Assembly (NCBI RefSeq): GCF_020531965.1
Contig: NZ_JAJAWH010000009.1
Coordinates: 62,001-126,000, forward strand
Direction of reading: 5' to 3'
DNA length: 64,000 nt
Source of the DNA: Pseudorhizobium xiangyangii
Lineage (GTDB): Bacteria > Pseudomonadota > Alphaproteobacteria > Rhizobiales > Rhizobiaceae
The position numbers and the translations under genes were made by a program. The notes under the pieces were generated by a model, which worked only from the letters and a program-made list of their open reading frames with translations, made no database searches and was not told the origin of the DNA. Below are positions 42,043-50,727 of the stretch, piece after piece. The stretch's first letter is position 1; each line of letters begins with the position of its first letter.

Positions 42043-43610
42043 CGGATCAGATGACGACGGCGCCCGAGGTGAAGGCTCTGCCGGACACGGTAACGGTGGC
42101 CTTCGAGGAATTCATGGAGGCGTTCGAGGCGTTCAAGGACGTGAACGACCGCCGGCTCGGCGAGATCGAGCAGAAACTGACTTCGGATGTCGTGACGCGC
42201 GATAAGATGGACCGCATCAACCGGGCGGTGGACGACCAGAAGAAGGTGCTCGACCACCTGGTGCTGAAGAAGGCGCGCCCGCCGCTCGGATCGGCGTCCG
42301 GCCAATTGTCGCCGGAAGCCGAGGAGCACAAGTCTGCCTTCGACGCCTATGTGCGCCGTGGCGACGACCAGGGCCTGCGCGAACTGGAGGCCAAGGCCTT
42401 TTCCGGCGGGACCGGCGCGGATGGCGGCTATCTGGTGCCGTCCGAGACCGACAACGAGATCGGCCGCCGCATCTCGGTCGTCTCGCCGATGCGGGCGCTC
42501 TCGACGGTGAGGACTGTATCGACCGCCGTCCTGAAGAAGCCGTTTGCGGCATCCGGCCTTGCCACGGGCTGGGTGGCGGAAACGGCGGCGCGGCCGCAGA
42601 CTGCGACGCCGCAGCTTGCGGAACTCTCCTTCCCGACCATGGAACTCTATGCCATGCCGGCAGCAACTCAAGGCTTGCTCGATGACGCGGCGGTGGACAT
42701 CGAGGCGTGGATTGCCGGCGAGGTGGACATCGTTTTCGCCGAGCAGGAGGGGGATGCCTTCATCCGCGGCGATGGCATCAACAAGCCGAAGGGCTTCCTG
42801 ACCTATGCGGCGGTGGCGGACGCAACCTGGACCTGGGGTAACCTGGGCTATGTCGCAACCGGCGTCGCCGGTGACTGGAAGGCCGCCGGTCCCTCCGACA
42901 CGCTGGTGGACATCATCTATGCGCTGAAGGCCGGCCACCGCCAGAACGGCACGTTCATGATGAACCGCAAGACGCAAGGCGACGTGCGCAAGTTCAAGGA
43001 TGCCGATGGAAATTACCTGTGGCGCCCGCCGGCAACCGCGGGCCAGCCGGCTTCGTTGATGGGCTTCCCGATTGCAGAGGCGGAGGAGATGCCGGATGTG
43101 GGGGCGAATGCCTACGCACTGGCCTTTGGCGATTTCCGTGCCGGCTATCTCGTGGTCGACCGGGCGGGCGTGCGCGAGCGCGAGACGGGGCTGTGCCTGC
43201 TGGCGCAGTCGTGGCGGCTTCATCTCGACGACTGGCCGAGCGACGGCGTCATCCGCATTGCGAAGTCTCCGGTGCAAGCGATTCAAACCGTTACGGTTTA
43301 TGGCGAGGACGGGCTTCCGCTTGAAGTGTCACTTGAAGACCATCTGCTTGACGGCGCGGGGCGTCCGGCCCGGCTGTGGCTCCGGGATCCCCTGTCGTCC
43401 GGCCGGTCGATGAACGGTATCGAGATCGACTTTTCGGCCGGCTACGGCGAGGCCGGGACGGATGTGCCGGACACGCTGAAGCGGGCGATGCTGATCCATG
43501 TCGGCCACATGTTCGCGTTTCGCGGCGTCATCTCGCCCGACCAGCAGCCGGCCGGAATTCCCGATGGCTACGAGCGGTTGATCGCGCCCTTCCGGATGCG
43601 GAGGCTCTGA
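42039..43610 (+). CDS. In-frame fusion: HK97-type major capsid protein and gp6-like head-tail connector
   Basis: Residues 1 to about 379 are the capsid: helical delta domain (FEEFMEAFEAFKDVNDRRLG), GGTGADGGYLVPSETDNEIG, GDGINKPKGFLTYAAV, NGTFMMNRKTQGDVRKFKDA and AFGDFRAGYLVVDRAGVR. The usual C-terminal segment of about 40 residues is missing. From ERETGLCLLAQSWRLHLDDW (residue 380) on, the sequence is the C-terminal two thirds of the connector family, through PARLWLRDPLSSGRSMNGIE and YERLIAPFRMRRL. The junction at about 43173-43182 is in frame, so one deletion removed the capsid end and connector start. An assembly-competent product is unlikely. Confidence 0.88.
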   Translation: MTDQMTTAPEVKALPDTVTVAFEEFMEAFEAFKDVNDRRLGEIEQKLTSDVVTRDKMDRINRAVDDQKKVLDHLVLKKARPPLGSASGQLSPEAEEHKSAFDAYVRRGDDQGLRELEAKAFSGGTGADGGYLVPSETDNEIGRRISVVSPMRALSTVRTVSTAVLKKPFAASGLATGWVAETAARPQTATPQLAELSFPTMELYAMPAATQGLLDDAAVDIEAWIAGEVDIVFAEQEGDAFIRGDGINKPKGFLTYAAVADATWTWGNLGYVATGVAGDWKAAGPSDTLVDIIYALKAGHRQNGTFMMNRKTQGDVRKFKDADGNYLWRPPATAGQPASLMGFPIAEAEEMPDVGANAYALAFGDFRAGYLVVDRAGVRERETGLCLLAQSWRLHLDDWPSDGVIRIAKSPVQAIQTVTVYGEDGLPLEVSLEDHLLDGAGRPARLWLRDPLSSGRSMNGIEIDFSAGYGEAGTDVPDTLKRAMLIHVGHMFAFRGVISPDQQPAGIPDGYERLIAPFRMRRL

Positions 43611-43942
43611 TGGTGACCTTCTTCGATCCCGGCCAGATGACGGTGCGGCTCGACCTGGAGGCTGCCGACAGCGTGCCGGACGGGCAGGGCGGCGTGAGCA
43701 GGACATGGTCAATCGCCGCATCGATGTGGGCCAGGGTCGAGCCGGTATCGACGGTGATCGGTGAGGAAGGATCGGCCGAGACGGGAACGGTCACGCACCG
43801 CATCTGGGTGCGGTTCCGGGAGGATATTGCCGCCGGGCAACGGTTCCGCAAAGGCGGGCGCGTCTTCGCCGTCAAGCTGGTGCGCGATCCGGACGAGACG
43901 CGGCGCTATCTCGTCTGCCGGTGCGAGGAGGCGGCACGATGA
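43610..43942 (+). CDS. Phage head closure / head-tail adaptor protein
   Basis: The 110-residue beta-barrel protein has RLDLEAADSVPDGQGGVSRT, WARVEPVSTVIGEEGSAETG, VTHRIWVRFREDIAAGQRFR and FAVKLVRDPDETRRYLVCRC, the pattern of SPP1 gp16-like head closure proteins in GTA clusters. The ATG overlaps the stop of the capsid-connector fusion by one base, and its own stop overlaps the next gene by 4 bp. The frame is intact. Confidence 0.88.
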   Translation: MVTFFDPGQMTVRLDLEAADSVPDGQGGVSRTWSIAASMWARVEPVSTVIGEEGSAETGTVTHRIWVRFREDIAAGQRFRKGGRVFAVKLVRDPDETRRYLVCRCEEAAR

Positions 43943-44337
43943 GCGCTGCGAATGCACTTCTGGCCGCGATCCATACGCGGCTCACCGGCGATGCAGACCT
44001 TGCCGACCTGATCGGGCCGGCCGGTGTCCGCGACCGGCTGCTGCCGCGTCCTGCCCTGCCGTGCATCGTCTTTGGCGATATGGAGACGCGGGATTATTCG
44101 ACTGCGACGGAGGCGGGAGAAGAGCATCGGCTGACGCTGGAAGTCTGGTCCGACGCGGAGGGGCGGCGCGAGGCGGATGCGATCGCCGATCGCGTGCAGG
44201 TTCTGCTGCACGATGCGCCACTGGTTCTGGCAAGCCATGAACTCGTGAACCTGACGCATATCCGGACCCGGACGAGGCGACAGCCGAAGAGCAGGCTGTT
44301 CAGTGCCGAGCTGCAGTTCCGGGCGGTTACGGAGTAG
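43939..44337 (+). CDS. DUF3168 tail terminator protein
   Basis: The 132-residue product starts MSAANALLAAIHTRLTGDAD and contains LLPRPALPCIVFGDMETRDY and HRLTLEVWSDAEGRREADAI, typical of DUF3168, the tail-terminator (tail completion) family in GTAs and siphophages. Its last 11 bases overlap the 3' end of the convergent MFS gene. The frame is intact. Confidence 0.9.
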   Translation: MSAANALLAAIHTRLTGDADLADLIGPAGVRDRLLPRPALPCIVFGDMETRDYSTATEAGEEHRLTLEVWSDAEGRREADAIADRVQVLLHDAPLVLASHELVNLTHIRTRTRRQPKSRLFSAELQFRAVTE

Positions 44338-45541
44338 CGTCTGCCCGTGTCCGCACCCTCCTTACCAAGCGGAGCAGCATGACGGCGGCGGCAAGCGCGA
44401 GACATCCCAGCACCCCGGCAACGGCGATAGCCGCCTCATGGCCGAGGCGGTCGAGGAGCGCGGTAAAGACGACCGGCGCCACGGCATTGGCGAGATTTTG
44501 CGGCAGTGACAGCCGCGCCGACTGCAGGCCGAATTCCCGTGGCGAAAAGAGTGCGAGCGGCAGAAGCGCCCGTGCCACCGCCAGAATGCCCGAGCCGAAG
44601 CCATAGAACAGGATGAAGACCCACAGCGCGCCCGACGAGGACGGAAGAAGGAGAAGGCAGGCAAGGGCGAGAAGCATCATGCCGCAGCCGGCAATCGAGG
44701 TCAGGAACGGGTTGCCACGGCGCCCGAGCAACATGTCCATGCCCCGTGCCGAGATGCCGATGACACCGCGCGCGGCTGCCAGTTGCAGCGCGAAATCCGC
44801 CGAGGCTCCCGACCTCTGCAGCAGTTCGAGCAGCGTGGGAGCGAGCCCGAAGGTGACGAAGGAGGTGATCGTCATGATTGCGGCAACGAGAAGAAACGCA
44901 AGGCGTCTCTCGGCTGCGGACAAGGCGACGGGGGCCACATCATTCGCCTTGTTTTCCCTCTCGCCGGGTGCCGGCTTTGGCAAGCCGAACAGGTAGAGAG
45001 GCAGGCAGACTAAAATCTGGAGACCGGCGCAGACGGCGAAGGTTATCCGCCAGCCGATCATCTCGTTGAGGAGACTGAGGAGCGGCCAGAAGATCGTTAC
45101 GGACAATCCGGTGAAGAGCATCAGGATGGCGATGGAGCGTTTGCCCGCCGCCCCTTCGCGCTCCACGACCGCGGTATGGGCGGGGGCGGAGAGGCCGAGT
45201 GCACCGCCGAGACCGAGCACGACCCACGAAACGACATAGGTGACGATGCCGCCGGCGGAAGCAAGCAGCAGGAGCCCCAACGCAAAGAGGATCGAGCCGG
45301 CTGCGAGCACGCGCGCAGCGCCGTACCGGTCGAGCCACCGGCCGGTAATGGGCCCTGCGAGCGCGCTGACCAGCATCATGACCGACAGGCCGGCGAAGAT
45401 GACTTCGTTCGGCAGACCGAGATCCGGCGCGATCGTTCGTCCGAGGACGCCGAGCGTCTCGAAGGTCGTGCCCCAGCCGATGAGCTGCGTCACGGCAAGG
45501 ACGGCGACTGTCTGCGCGGAACGTCTGGTGAGGAAGCTCAT
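44327..45541 (-). CDS. MFS transporter inserted in antisense within the GTA cluster
   Basis: The 404-residue product has 12 predicted membrane segments and MFS features: AVLAVTQLIGWGTTFETLGV, GPITGRWLDRYGAARVLAAG (motif A), LGLGGALGLSAPAHTAVVER and TFGLAPTLLELLQRSGASAD. It resembles the YbfB/MCT-like branch. The start at 45541 (MSFLTRRS) is preferred; the upstream open frame is antisense to tail-gene sequence. It sits between tail terminator and major tail genes, which are adjacent in intact clusters. Substrate is unknown. Confidence 0.85.
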   Translation of the reverse strand: MSFLTRRSAQTVAVLAVTQLIGWGTTFETLGVLGRTIAPDLGLPNEVIFAGLSVMMLVSALAGPITGRWLDRYGAARVLAAGSILFALGLLLLASAGGIVTYVVSWVVLGLGGALGLSAPAHTAVVEREGAAGKRSIAILMLFTGLSVTIFWPLLSLLNEMIGWRITFAVCAGLQILVCLPLYLFGLPKPAPGERENKANDVAPVALSAAERRLAFLLVAAIMTITSFVTFGLAPTLLELLQRSGASADFALQLAAARGVIGISARGMDMLLGRRGNPFLTSIAGCGMMLLALACLLLLPSSSGALWVFILFYGFGSGILAVARALLPLALFSPREFGLQSARLSLPQNLANAVAPVVFTALLDRLGHEAAIAVAGVLGCLALAAAVMLLRLVRRVRTRADATP

Positions 45542-45670
45542 GCGGGGCGGAGACTCGGGAGGAAGAGATGGGCTTTCCTCGCGTAGCAGCAAGCAGCCGC
45601 CGGCGGAAGCAACATTCGATTGGCAACACGGCGCTGCAAGGCGCTCCACTTCTCGAACAAGGGGATGACC

Positions 45671-47981
45671 ATGGTGGCGCAGAAGGGCAAGGACCTGCTG
45701 CTGAAGATCAGCGATGGAGCAAGCTACGTGACGGTGGCTGGACTGCGGTCGCGGCGGCTGGCGTTCAATGCGGAGACCGTCGATGTGACCGACGCCGAGA
45801 GCGCCGGACGCTGGCGCAGGCGGCAATGCGCGCGCAGATCGCGGCCGCTGAAGGTTTCGACTGGTACTATGCGAGCGAGGCTGACCGCAAGGATCGAACT
45901 CGCTCGCCGATCACAGACGGCGCCGGCAAGCCCTGGGTTTTTCGTACAAAGGATATCGTCGGCTGGTGGTCGAACCGGCATTACGACCGCGTGGGCGGGG
46001 TGGAGAAGGTGGAGCCCACGGCATGGCTTCCGGGCCTGAAGCGCATCTGGTTTACCGAACTGGGGTGCGCGGCCGTCGACAAGGGGGAAACCAGCCGAAC
46101 GTCTTCGTCGATCCGAAGTCGACGGAAAGTGCTGCGCCGCATTTCTCCAGCCGTGGCCGGTCCGATGCGATGCAGCGGCGCTTTCTCACAGCTCATCACG
46201 AGCATTGGCAGGCCGCTGCGGCGAGCGGGCCGGTCGATGCGGACCATGTCTTTGTGTGGACATGGGATGCGCGGCCCTATCCGGCGTTTCCGGTGAGCCG
46301 ATCGATCTGGTCCGACGGTGGAAACTGGCGGGCCGGCCACTGGCTGAACGGCAGGCTGGGGGCGACGACGCTTGCTGAGGCGATTGGAGCAATCCTGACC
46401 GACCACGGAATAGAGAATTTCGACACCTCCGAGGTGACGGGCGATCTCACCGGCTATGTTCAGGCGGAGGTGACCTCGGCGCGGTCGCTTCTGACGCCGC
46501 TGCTCGATGTGTTTCGGGTGGATGTGGTCGAGGATGCGGGCCGGTTGCGGTTTCGCTCGCGCGGAGCCACCAGCCTTGAGCCCCGGCTGGTCGACGTTCT
46601 GGCGGACATGGAAGGCGAACCGCTGTGGTCGGAGACGCGCGGCCATGACAGCGATTTTGCCGCCGAGGTCGTGCTCGGTTCCTACAATCCGGCGCTCGAC
46701 TACGAGCAGGCCAGCGTCCGCTCACGCCGGGCCCGCACCGGGAGCCAGCGGGTGCTTGCTTACGACCTTCCGGCGGTTCTGGCGGAGGAGACGGCATTGG
46801 CTGCGGCCGAGGCCGCGGTGCGCGACCTGAGGGTTTCGCGGAGGAGCCTGACTCTGGCGATCTCGCCGACGGAAATCGACCTGCAGCCCGGCGATCCGAT
46901 CAGCCTGCCCGGCGTGGCCGGGACATTCCTCATCAACCGCATCGACGATGGCAGCGTCCGACGGATCGAAGCGCGGCAGCACGCCGTGCTCGCGCCGCCG
47001 GCACCGACCGGGGAGACAGGTGTTCCGGGCAACGGCGGACCGGCGTCGAATGCGTTCGCGCCGATCGTGCATTTTATGGACCTGCCCCGCTTTTCCGCCG
47101 GCGGCGGGGAGAGCTTCGCGCGGGCGGCAGTCTTCTGCCGCCCCTGGCAGCGGATACTTTTGTCATCGTCCGTGACGAGCGAGGGATACGCGTTGCGGAC
47201 ATCTCTCGATCGCCCGGCGCGGACAGGCCGTCTGACAAGTCCTCTGACCAAGGGCGTGAGCGGCCGGTTCAACCGGGGGACGGCCATCGAACTGGACCTG
47301 TTTTTCGGGGGGCTGTCGTCTGCGACACACGCTGCCGTTCTTGCTGGCGAAAACAGGCTGGCCATCCGGGCCGCCAACGGGGCCTGGGAAGTGCTTGGCT
47401 TTGCGGAGGCAGAGGAGATCGCGCCGGACCGCTGGCGGCTTTCGATCCTGCTGCGCGGCCTGGCTGGAACCGAGGACGCGATGATGGCTGGTGCCGCCAC
47501 CGGCGCGCCGATCGTGCTGCTGGACGAGGCGGTCGTGGCACTCGGGCTGACGGTCGAGGAACGCGGCCGCAACCTCAACTGGGTCGCCGAGGGCACGTCC
47601 GCATCGGGCGGCCGTATAGGACCATTCGCCTTTGCCGGCGGAACGCGGGCGGAAACGCCGCTTTCGCCGGTGCACCTGCGTGGGCTGCGGCGACCTGACG
47701 GATGGCACCTTTCCTGGACCCGCCGCAGCCGCATCGAAGCTGACGACTGGGACGCAGCAGACATCCCGCTCGACGAGCCGGAGGAGCGTTACCGGCTGGA
47801 GATCCTTGACGGTGCCGAAGCGAAGCGGACGGTCGATCTGGCCGAGCCGCGCCATGTCTATACCGAAGCACAGGAACTCACCGATTTCGGTGCGCCGCAG
47901 CCGAGCCTCACGATCCGCGTCCGGCAACTCGGCCGGGCGGTGCCCCTCGGGCTGCCGGCAATTGCAACAGTCTCAACCTAG
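45671..47981 (+). pseudogene. Deletion fusion: major tail protein start joined to gp15-like tail-tip protein
   Basis: The first 45 residues or so are the TP901-1-type major tail protein (MVAQKGKDLLLKISDGASYV, then RRLAFNAETVDVTDAESAGR). At 45806-45818 the sequence jumps into the gp15/host-specificity protein in another frame: QAAMRAQIAAAEGFDWYYAS, DIVGWWSNRHYDRVGGVEKV and LPGLKRIWFTELGCAAVDKG, the end of its glycosidase TIM-barrel domain. A second frameshift in the G-run 46083-46087 (five Gs, six needed) leads to NQPNVFVDPKSTESAAPHFS and a long C-terminal domain (SLLTPLLDVFRVDVVEDAGR) ending at 47981. All genes normally between are missing. Confidence 0.88.
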
Positions 47982-47991
47982 GAGAATGACC

Positions 47992-48204
47992 ATGGATGGA
48001 TCAAAGACCTGGTATCGGTCGAAGACGGTGTGGGGCGCGCTCATCGCGGTGGCCGCATCGCTGCTGCAGGTGGCAGGGGTGGACCTGACGCCGGAGGTGC
48101 AGAGCGACCTCGCGGATCTCGCTATCGCATTCACCGGTGCCATCGGCGGAGCGCTGTCGATCTACGGGCGCATTTCGGCGCAAGCCCTGATCGGGCGGAA
48201 GTAG
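47992..48204 (+). CDS. Small holin-like protein at the end of the GTA-like cluster
   Basis: The 70-residue product starts MDGSKTWYRSKTVWGALIAV. It has two hydrophobic stretches (VWGALIAVAASLLQVAGVDL and LAIAFTGAIGGALSIYGRIS). Such small proteins are common in phages and are often annotated as holin-like or unknown. AGGAGA is six bases before the ATG at 47992, better than the ATG at 47986. It follows the gp15 relic by 10 bp. Confidence 0.6.
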   Translation: MDGSKTWYRSKTVWGALIAVAASLLQVAGVDLTPEVQSDLADLAIAFTGAIGGALSIYGRISAQALIGRK

Positions 48205-48362
48205 GTTAGGGGGCCGTACCGTATCGGGAGCCGGTATGTTGCTCGCATAAGCCGGCTACGCTTAAGAAAGTTACACCGCCAACCCAGATAGAAGATCCTC
48301 TGGTTATCCTGTACATAATGGCCCGGCAGTAAGATTAGCGGTCTATCGCCGGGGGTGAGACA

Positions 48363-48848
48363 TTGAGCTTTTCAGAAAGTTATCTTGGAAAACTTCGTGC
48401 GAAGGTAGGGTCAGGCTGCATTTTAGTTCCGGGTGCTCGAGTCGTTGTCAGACGATCCGACGGGTGCGTGCTGATGCAGCATAGGAGCGACTTCAACGTC
48501 TGGGGCATCCCAGGCGGTAATGCTGAAGAAGGAGAGGACCTCCAGTCGGTAGCCATCCGGGAGACAATGGAGGAAACCGGCATCCGCATCTGGAACCTGC
48601 GGCCATTTGGTTTCGGCAGCGATCCGCAGTTCGAGACAGTCACCTTTCCCAATGGTGATGTTTGCCAGTTCTTTGTCATGATGTTCTACACCGATGACTT
48701 CGAGGGGGTGCCGGTTGTTGGGGATGATGAATCGAAGGCGGTCGGCTGGGTCCATCCGGACGCTCTACCTGACATGCTCCCCAACATGCGCCGGAGCGTG
48801 GAAGCGTTTCAGAGGTTTGAGGGGACCGGTGTGTTTCAGATGATTTAA
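48363..48848 (+). CDS. Nudix hydrolase
   Basis: The 161-residue product has a complete Nudix box, GGNAEEGEDLQSVAIRETME then ETGI (G-x5-E-x7-REUxEExGU), which binds Mg and cleaves nucleoside diphosphate-linked substrates. Flanking pieces are VVVRRSDGCVLMQHRSDFNV and FFVMMFYTDDFEGVP. The start is a TTG after GGGGGTGAG. The substrate is unknown. It marks the right boundary of the GTA-like relic. Confidence 0.92.
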   Translation: MSFSESYLGKLRAKVGSGCILVPGARVVVRRSDGCVLMQHRSDFNVWGIPGGNAEEGEDLQSVAIRETMEETGIRIWNLRPFGFGSDPQFETVTFPNGDVCQFFVMMFYTDDFEGVPVVGDDESKAVGWVHPDALPDMLPNMRRSVEAFQRFEGTGVFQMI

Positions 48849-48959
48849 GTCTGACAGGCTATCAATTGGACGCACGTGCCCAAAAGGCGGTCGTCTTAGC
48901 CGCCCTTGGGCAATTGGCCGTATCGGGCCGAAGCTGATGAACAGTCCGCCCTGATCACT

Positions 48960-49436
48960 TCAGTTGCCGCGCCGAGCGGCCTTGATCACCTCGACGTCAA
49001 TCTTCTGCATTGTCATCATGGCGCCAAAGGCACGCTTTGCCTCATCGCCGCCTGCGGCAAGGGCTTCGGTGAGGACGCGTGGCGTGATCTGCCAGGACAC
49101 GCCCCACTTGTCCTTGCACCAGCCGCAGTCGCTTTCCTGGCCGCCGTTGCCGACGATGGCGTTCCAGAGGCGGTCGGTTTCTTCCTGGTCGTCAGTTGCG
49201 ATCTGGAATGAAAACGCTTCGTTATGCTTGAACGTGGGGCCGCCGTTCAAGCCCATGCAAGCAACACCGGCAACAGTGAATTCAACAACCAGGACATCCC
49301 CCTGCTTGCCATCCGGATAGTCTCCGGGCGCACGAATGACGGCACCCATCGAGCTGTCGGGGAAGGTTTCGGCATAGAACCGGGCGGCGGCCTCGGCATC
49401 CCTGTCGTACCATAGGCAGATCGTGTTTTTTGCCAT
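48960..49436 (-). CDS. VOC family protein (PhnB/3-demethylubiquinone-like)
   Basis: The 158-residue protein is a glyoxalase-fold (VOC) member of the PhnB-like type: NTICLWYDRDAEAAARFYAE, TFPDSSMGAVIRAPGDYPDG, LNGGPTFKHNEAFSFQIATD, CGWCKDKWGVSWQITPRVL and AFGAMMTMQKIDVEVIKAA. AAAGGACC before 49436 fixes the start; the frame is open to 50078 but not coding there. The activity is unknown. Confidence 0.9.
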   Translation of the reverse strand: MAKNTICLWYDRDAEAAARFYAETFPDSSMGAVIRAPGDYPDGKQGDVLVVEFTVAGVACMGLNGGPTFKHNEAFSFQIATDDQEETDRLWNAIVGNGGQESDCGWCKDKWGVSWQITPRVLTEALAAGGDEAKRAFGAMMTMQKIDVEVIKAARRGN

Positions 49437-49637
49437 TGCACGGGTCCTTTCGTTTCCATCCGCAGCAGAAACAGAGACTACACGGACCAGCGAATGTCCG
49501 CAAAGGGCGAGCGGACGAACACCTGGCCGAAAGCGCCGGGAGCGGAGACACGGCGCAACCTTGACGAATCTTTCGTCCTCTCGCACACCGGTCGGCGGGT
49601 TTTTGTTGTCTGACGCTGTAGAACCCAGGGAAAACGC

Positions 49638-50237
49638 ATGCTCTCGACCCCTGCACCTCAGTCCATTGCCTTCCGATCCGCGACCCCGGAGGACTGCACC
49701 CATCTCGTTCTTCTCGCGGATATGGCGACCCGCCGCCTGACATCGTTCCTGTGGGGGCAAATGGCCACTCCCGGTCAATCCGCCTTCGAGGTCGGCCGGA
49801 ACATCATCCGCAACGACGAGAGCCATTTTACGCACTTCAAGAACTGGCGCGTTGCCGAACATCTGGGTCGGCTCGTCGGAGGCTTGAACGGCTATGTCAT
49901 CCCCGAACCGTCTGGACCGGTAACGGCCATCGAAGCCGTGAAGCCGCTGAATGAATTGAAAGCCGTGGCCGCCGGAACCTTTTATATTTCCTCCGCCGCC
50001 ATCTATCCGGAACATCAGGGCAAAGGGTTCGGAAAAGACCTGCTGACAGAGGCAGAACGCATCGCGCGTGCGCAACACAGGGATCGTCTGACGCTGATGG
50101 TCGGCAGCTTTAATCCCAGAGCCTATGGCCTCTATCAGAAAGCTGGCTTCAGGGAGTGGGACAGGCGGCCCTTTACCGCATTCCCGGGGTCAGACGTGCC
50201 CGGGGAATGGATCTTGATGGTGAAAGACCTCACGTGA
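49638..50237 (+). CDS. GNAT family N-acetyltransferase
   Basis: The 199-residue product is a GNAT acetyltransferase with the acetyl-CoA loop in IYPEHQGKGFGKDLLTEAER (Q-x-x-G-x-G/A) and motif B FNPRAYGLYQKAGFRE. The N-terminus IAFRSATPEDCTHLVLLADM is typical. Substrate is unknown. It is divergent from the VOC gene with about 200 bp between. Confidence 0.9.
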   Translation: MLSTPAPQSIAFRSATPEDCTHLVLLADMATRRLTSFLWGQMATPGQSAFEVGRNIIRNDESHFTHFKNWRVAEHLGRLVGGLNGYVIPEPSGPVTAIEAVKPLNELKAVAAGTFYISSAAIYPEHQGKGFGKDLLTEAERIARAQHRDRLTLMVGSFNPRAYGLYQKAGFREWDRRPFTAFPGSDVPGEWILMVKDLT

Positions 50238-50420
50238 GAGGGAGCAGTCCCGTCCATTCCTGCCATGCTGCGGGGCGTATCCCGGATCTACGGGTTACAC
50301 GGTTAGCGCCTCCCAACCCGTTGCCGGACCATTCATTTGGCATTCAGACGTTGTCGGTTACATAATCCATCACATACTTTGGATCTGTTCGATCCGTTCT
50401 GGAGATGGATTAGTTCAACG

Positions 50421-50681
50421 ATGGCAAGACTGCCAATCCCTGCGATAATGATCGCCGGCCTTGCCGGTCTGACAGCCTTCAAACCCGCGGCAGCCACGGA
50501 TTATTTGATCCTGGCTGCAGCCGATTGCGGCGCCGCTGCGGCCCGCGTCGTGAGCGAGACGGGTGGTCAATTGCTCTCTGCCCAGCCGGCTTCGGACGGC
50601 CAGACCTGCATCGTCACTGTCCTTGTACAAGGGGATGGCAGCGAGCGGCCGCGCAAGGTAACAGTGCGGGTGCCGATGTAA
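50421..50681 (+). CDS. feuN: FeuN-like small periplasmic regulator
   Basis: The 86-residue product has a signal peptide (MARLPIPAIMIAGLAGLTAF, cleavage near AAA) and a mature part of about 60 residues with two cysteines (AADCGA and QTCIV). It lies 46 bp upstream of feuP. In Sinorhizobium meliloti, FeuN is a small periplasmic protein encoded just before feuPQ that restrains the FeuQ kinase and is essential for that reason. Size, location and gene order match; sequence identity to FeuN is not checked. Confidence 0.75.
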   Translation: MARLPIPAIMIAGLAGLTAFKPAAATDYLILAAADCGAAAARVVSETGGQLLSAQPASDGQTCIVTVLVQGDGSERPRKVTVRVPM

Positions 50682-50727
50682 GGCGGATAAGGCGATCACA
50701 GGGTCGCCGAGAACGGTGGGGCATGAA

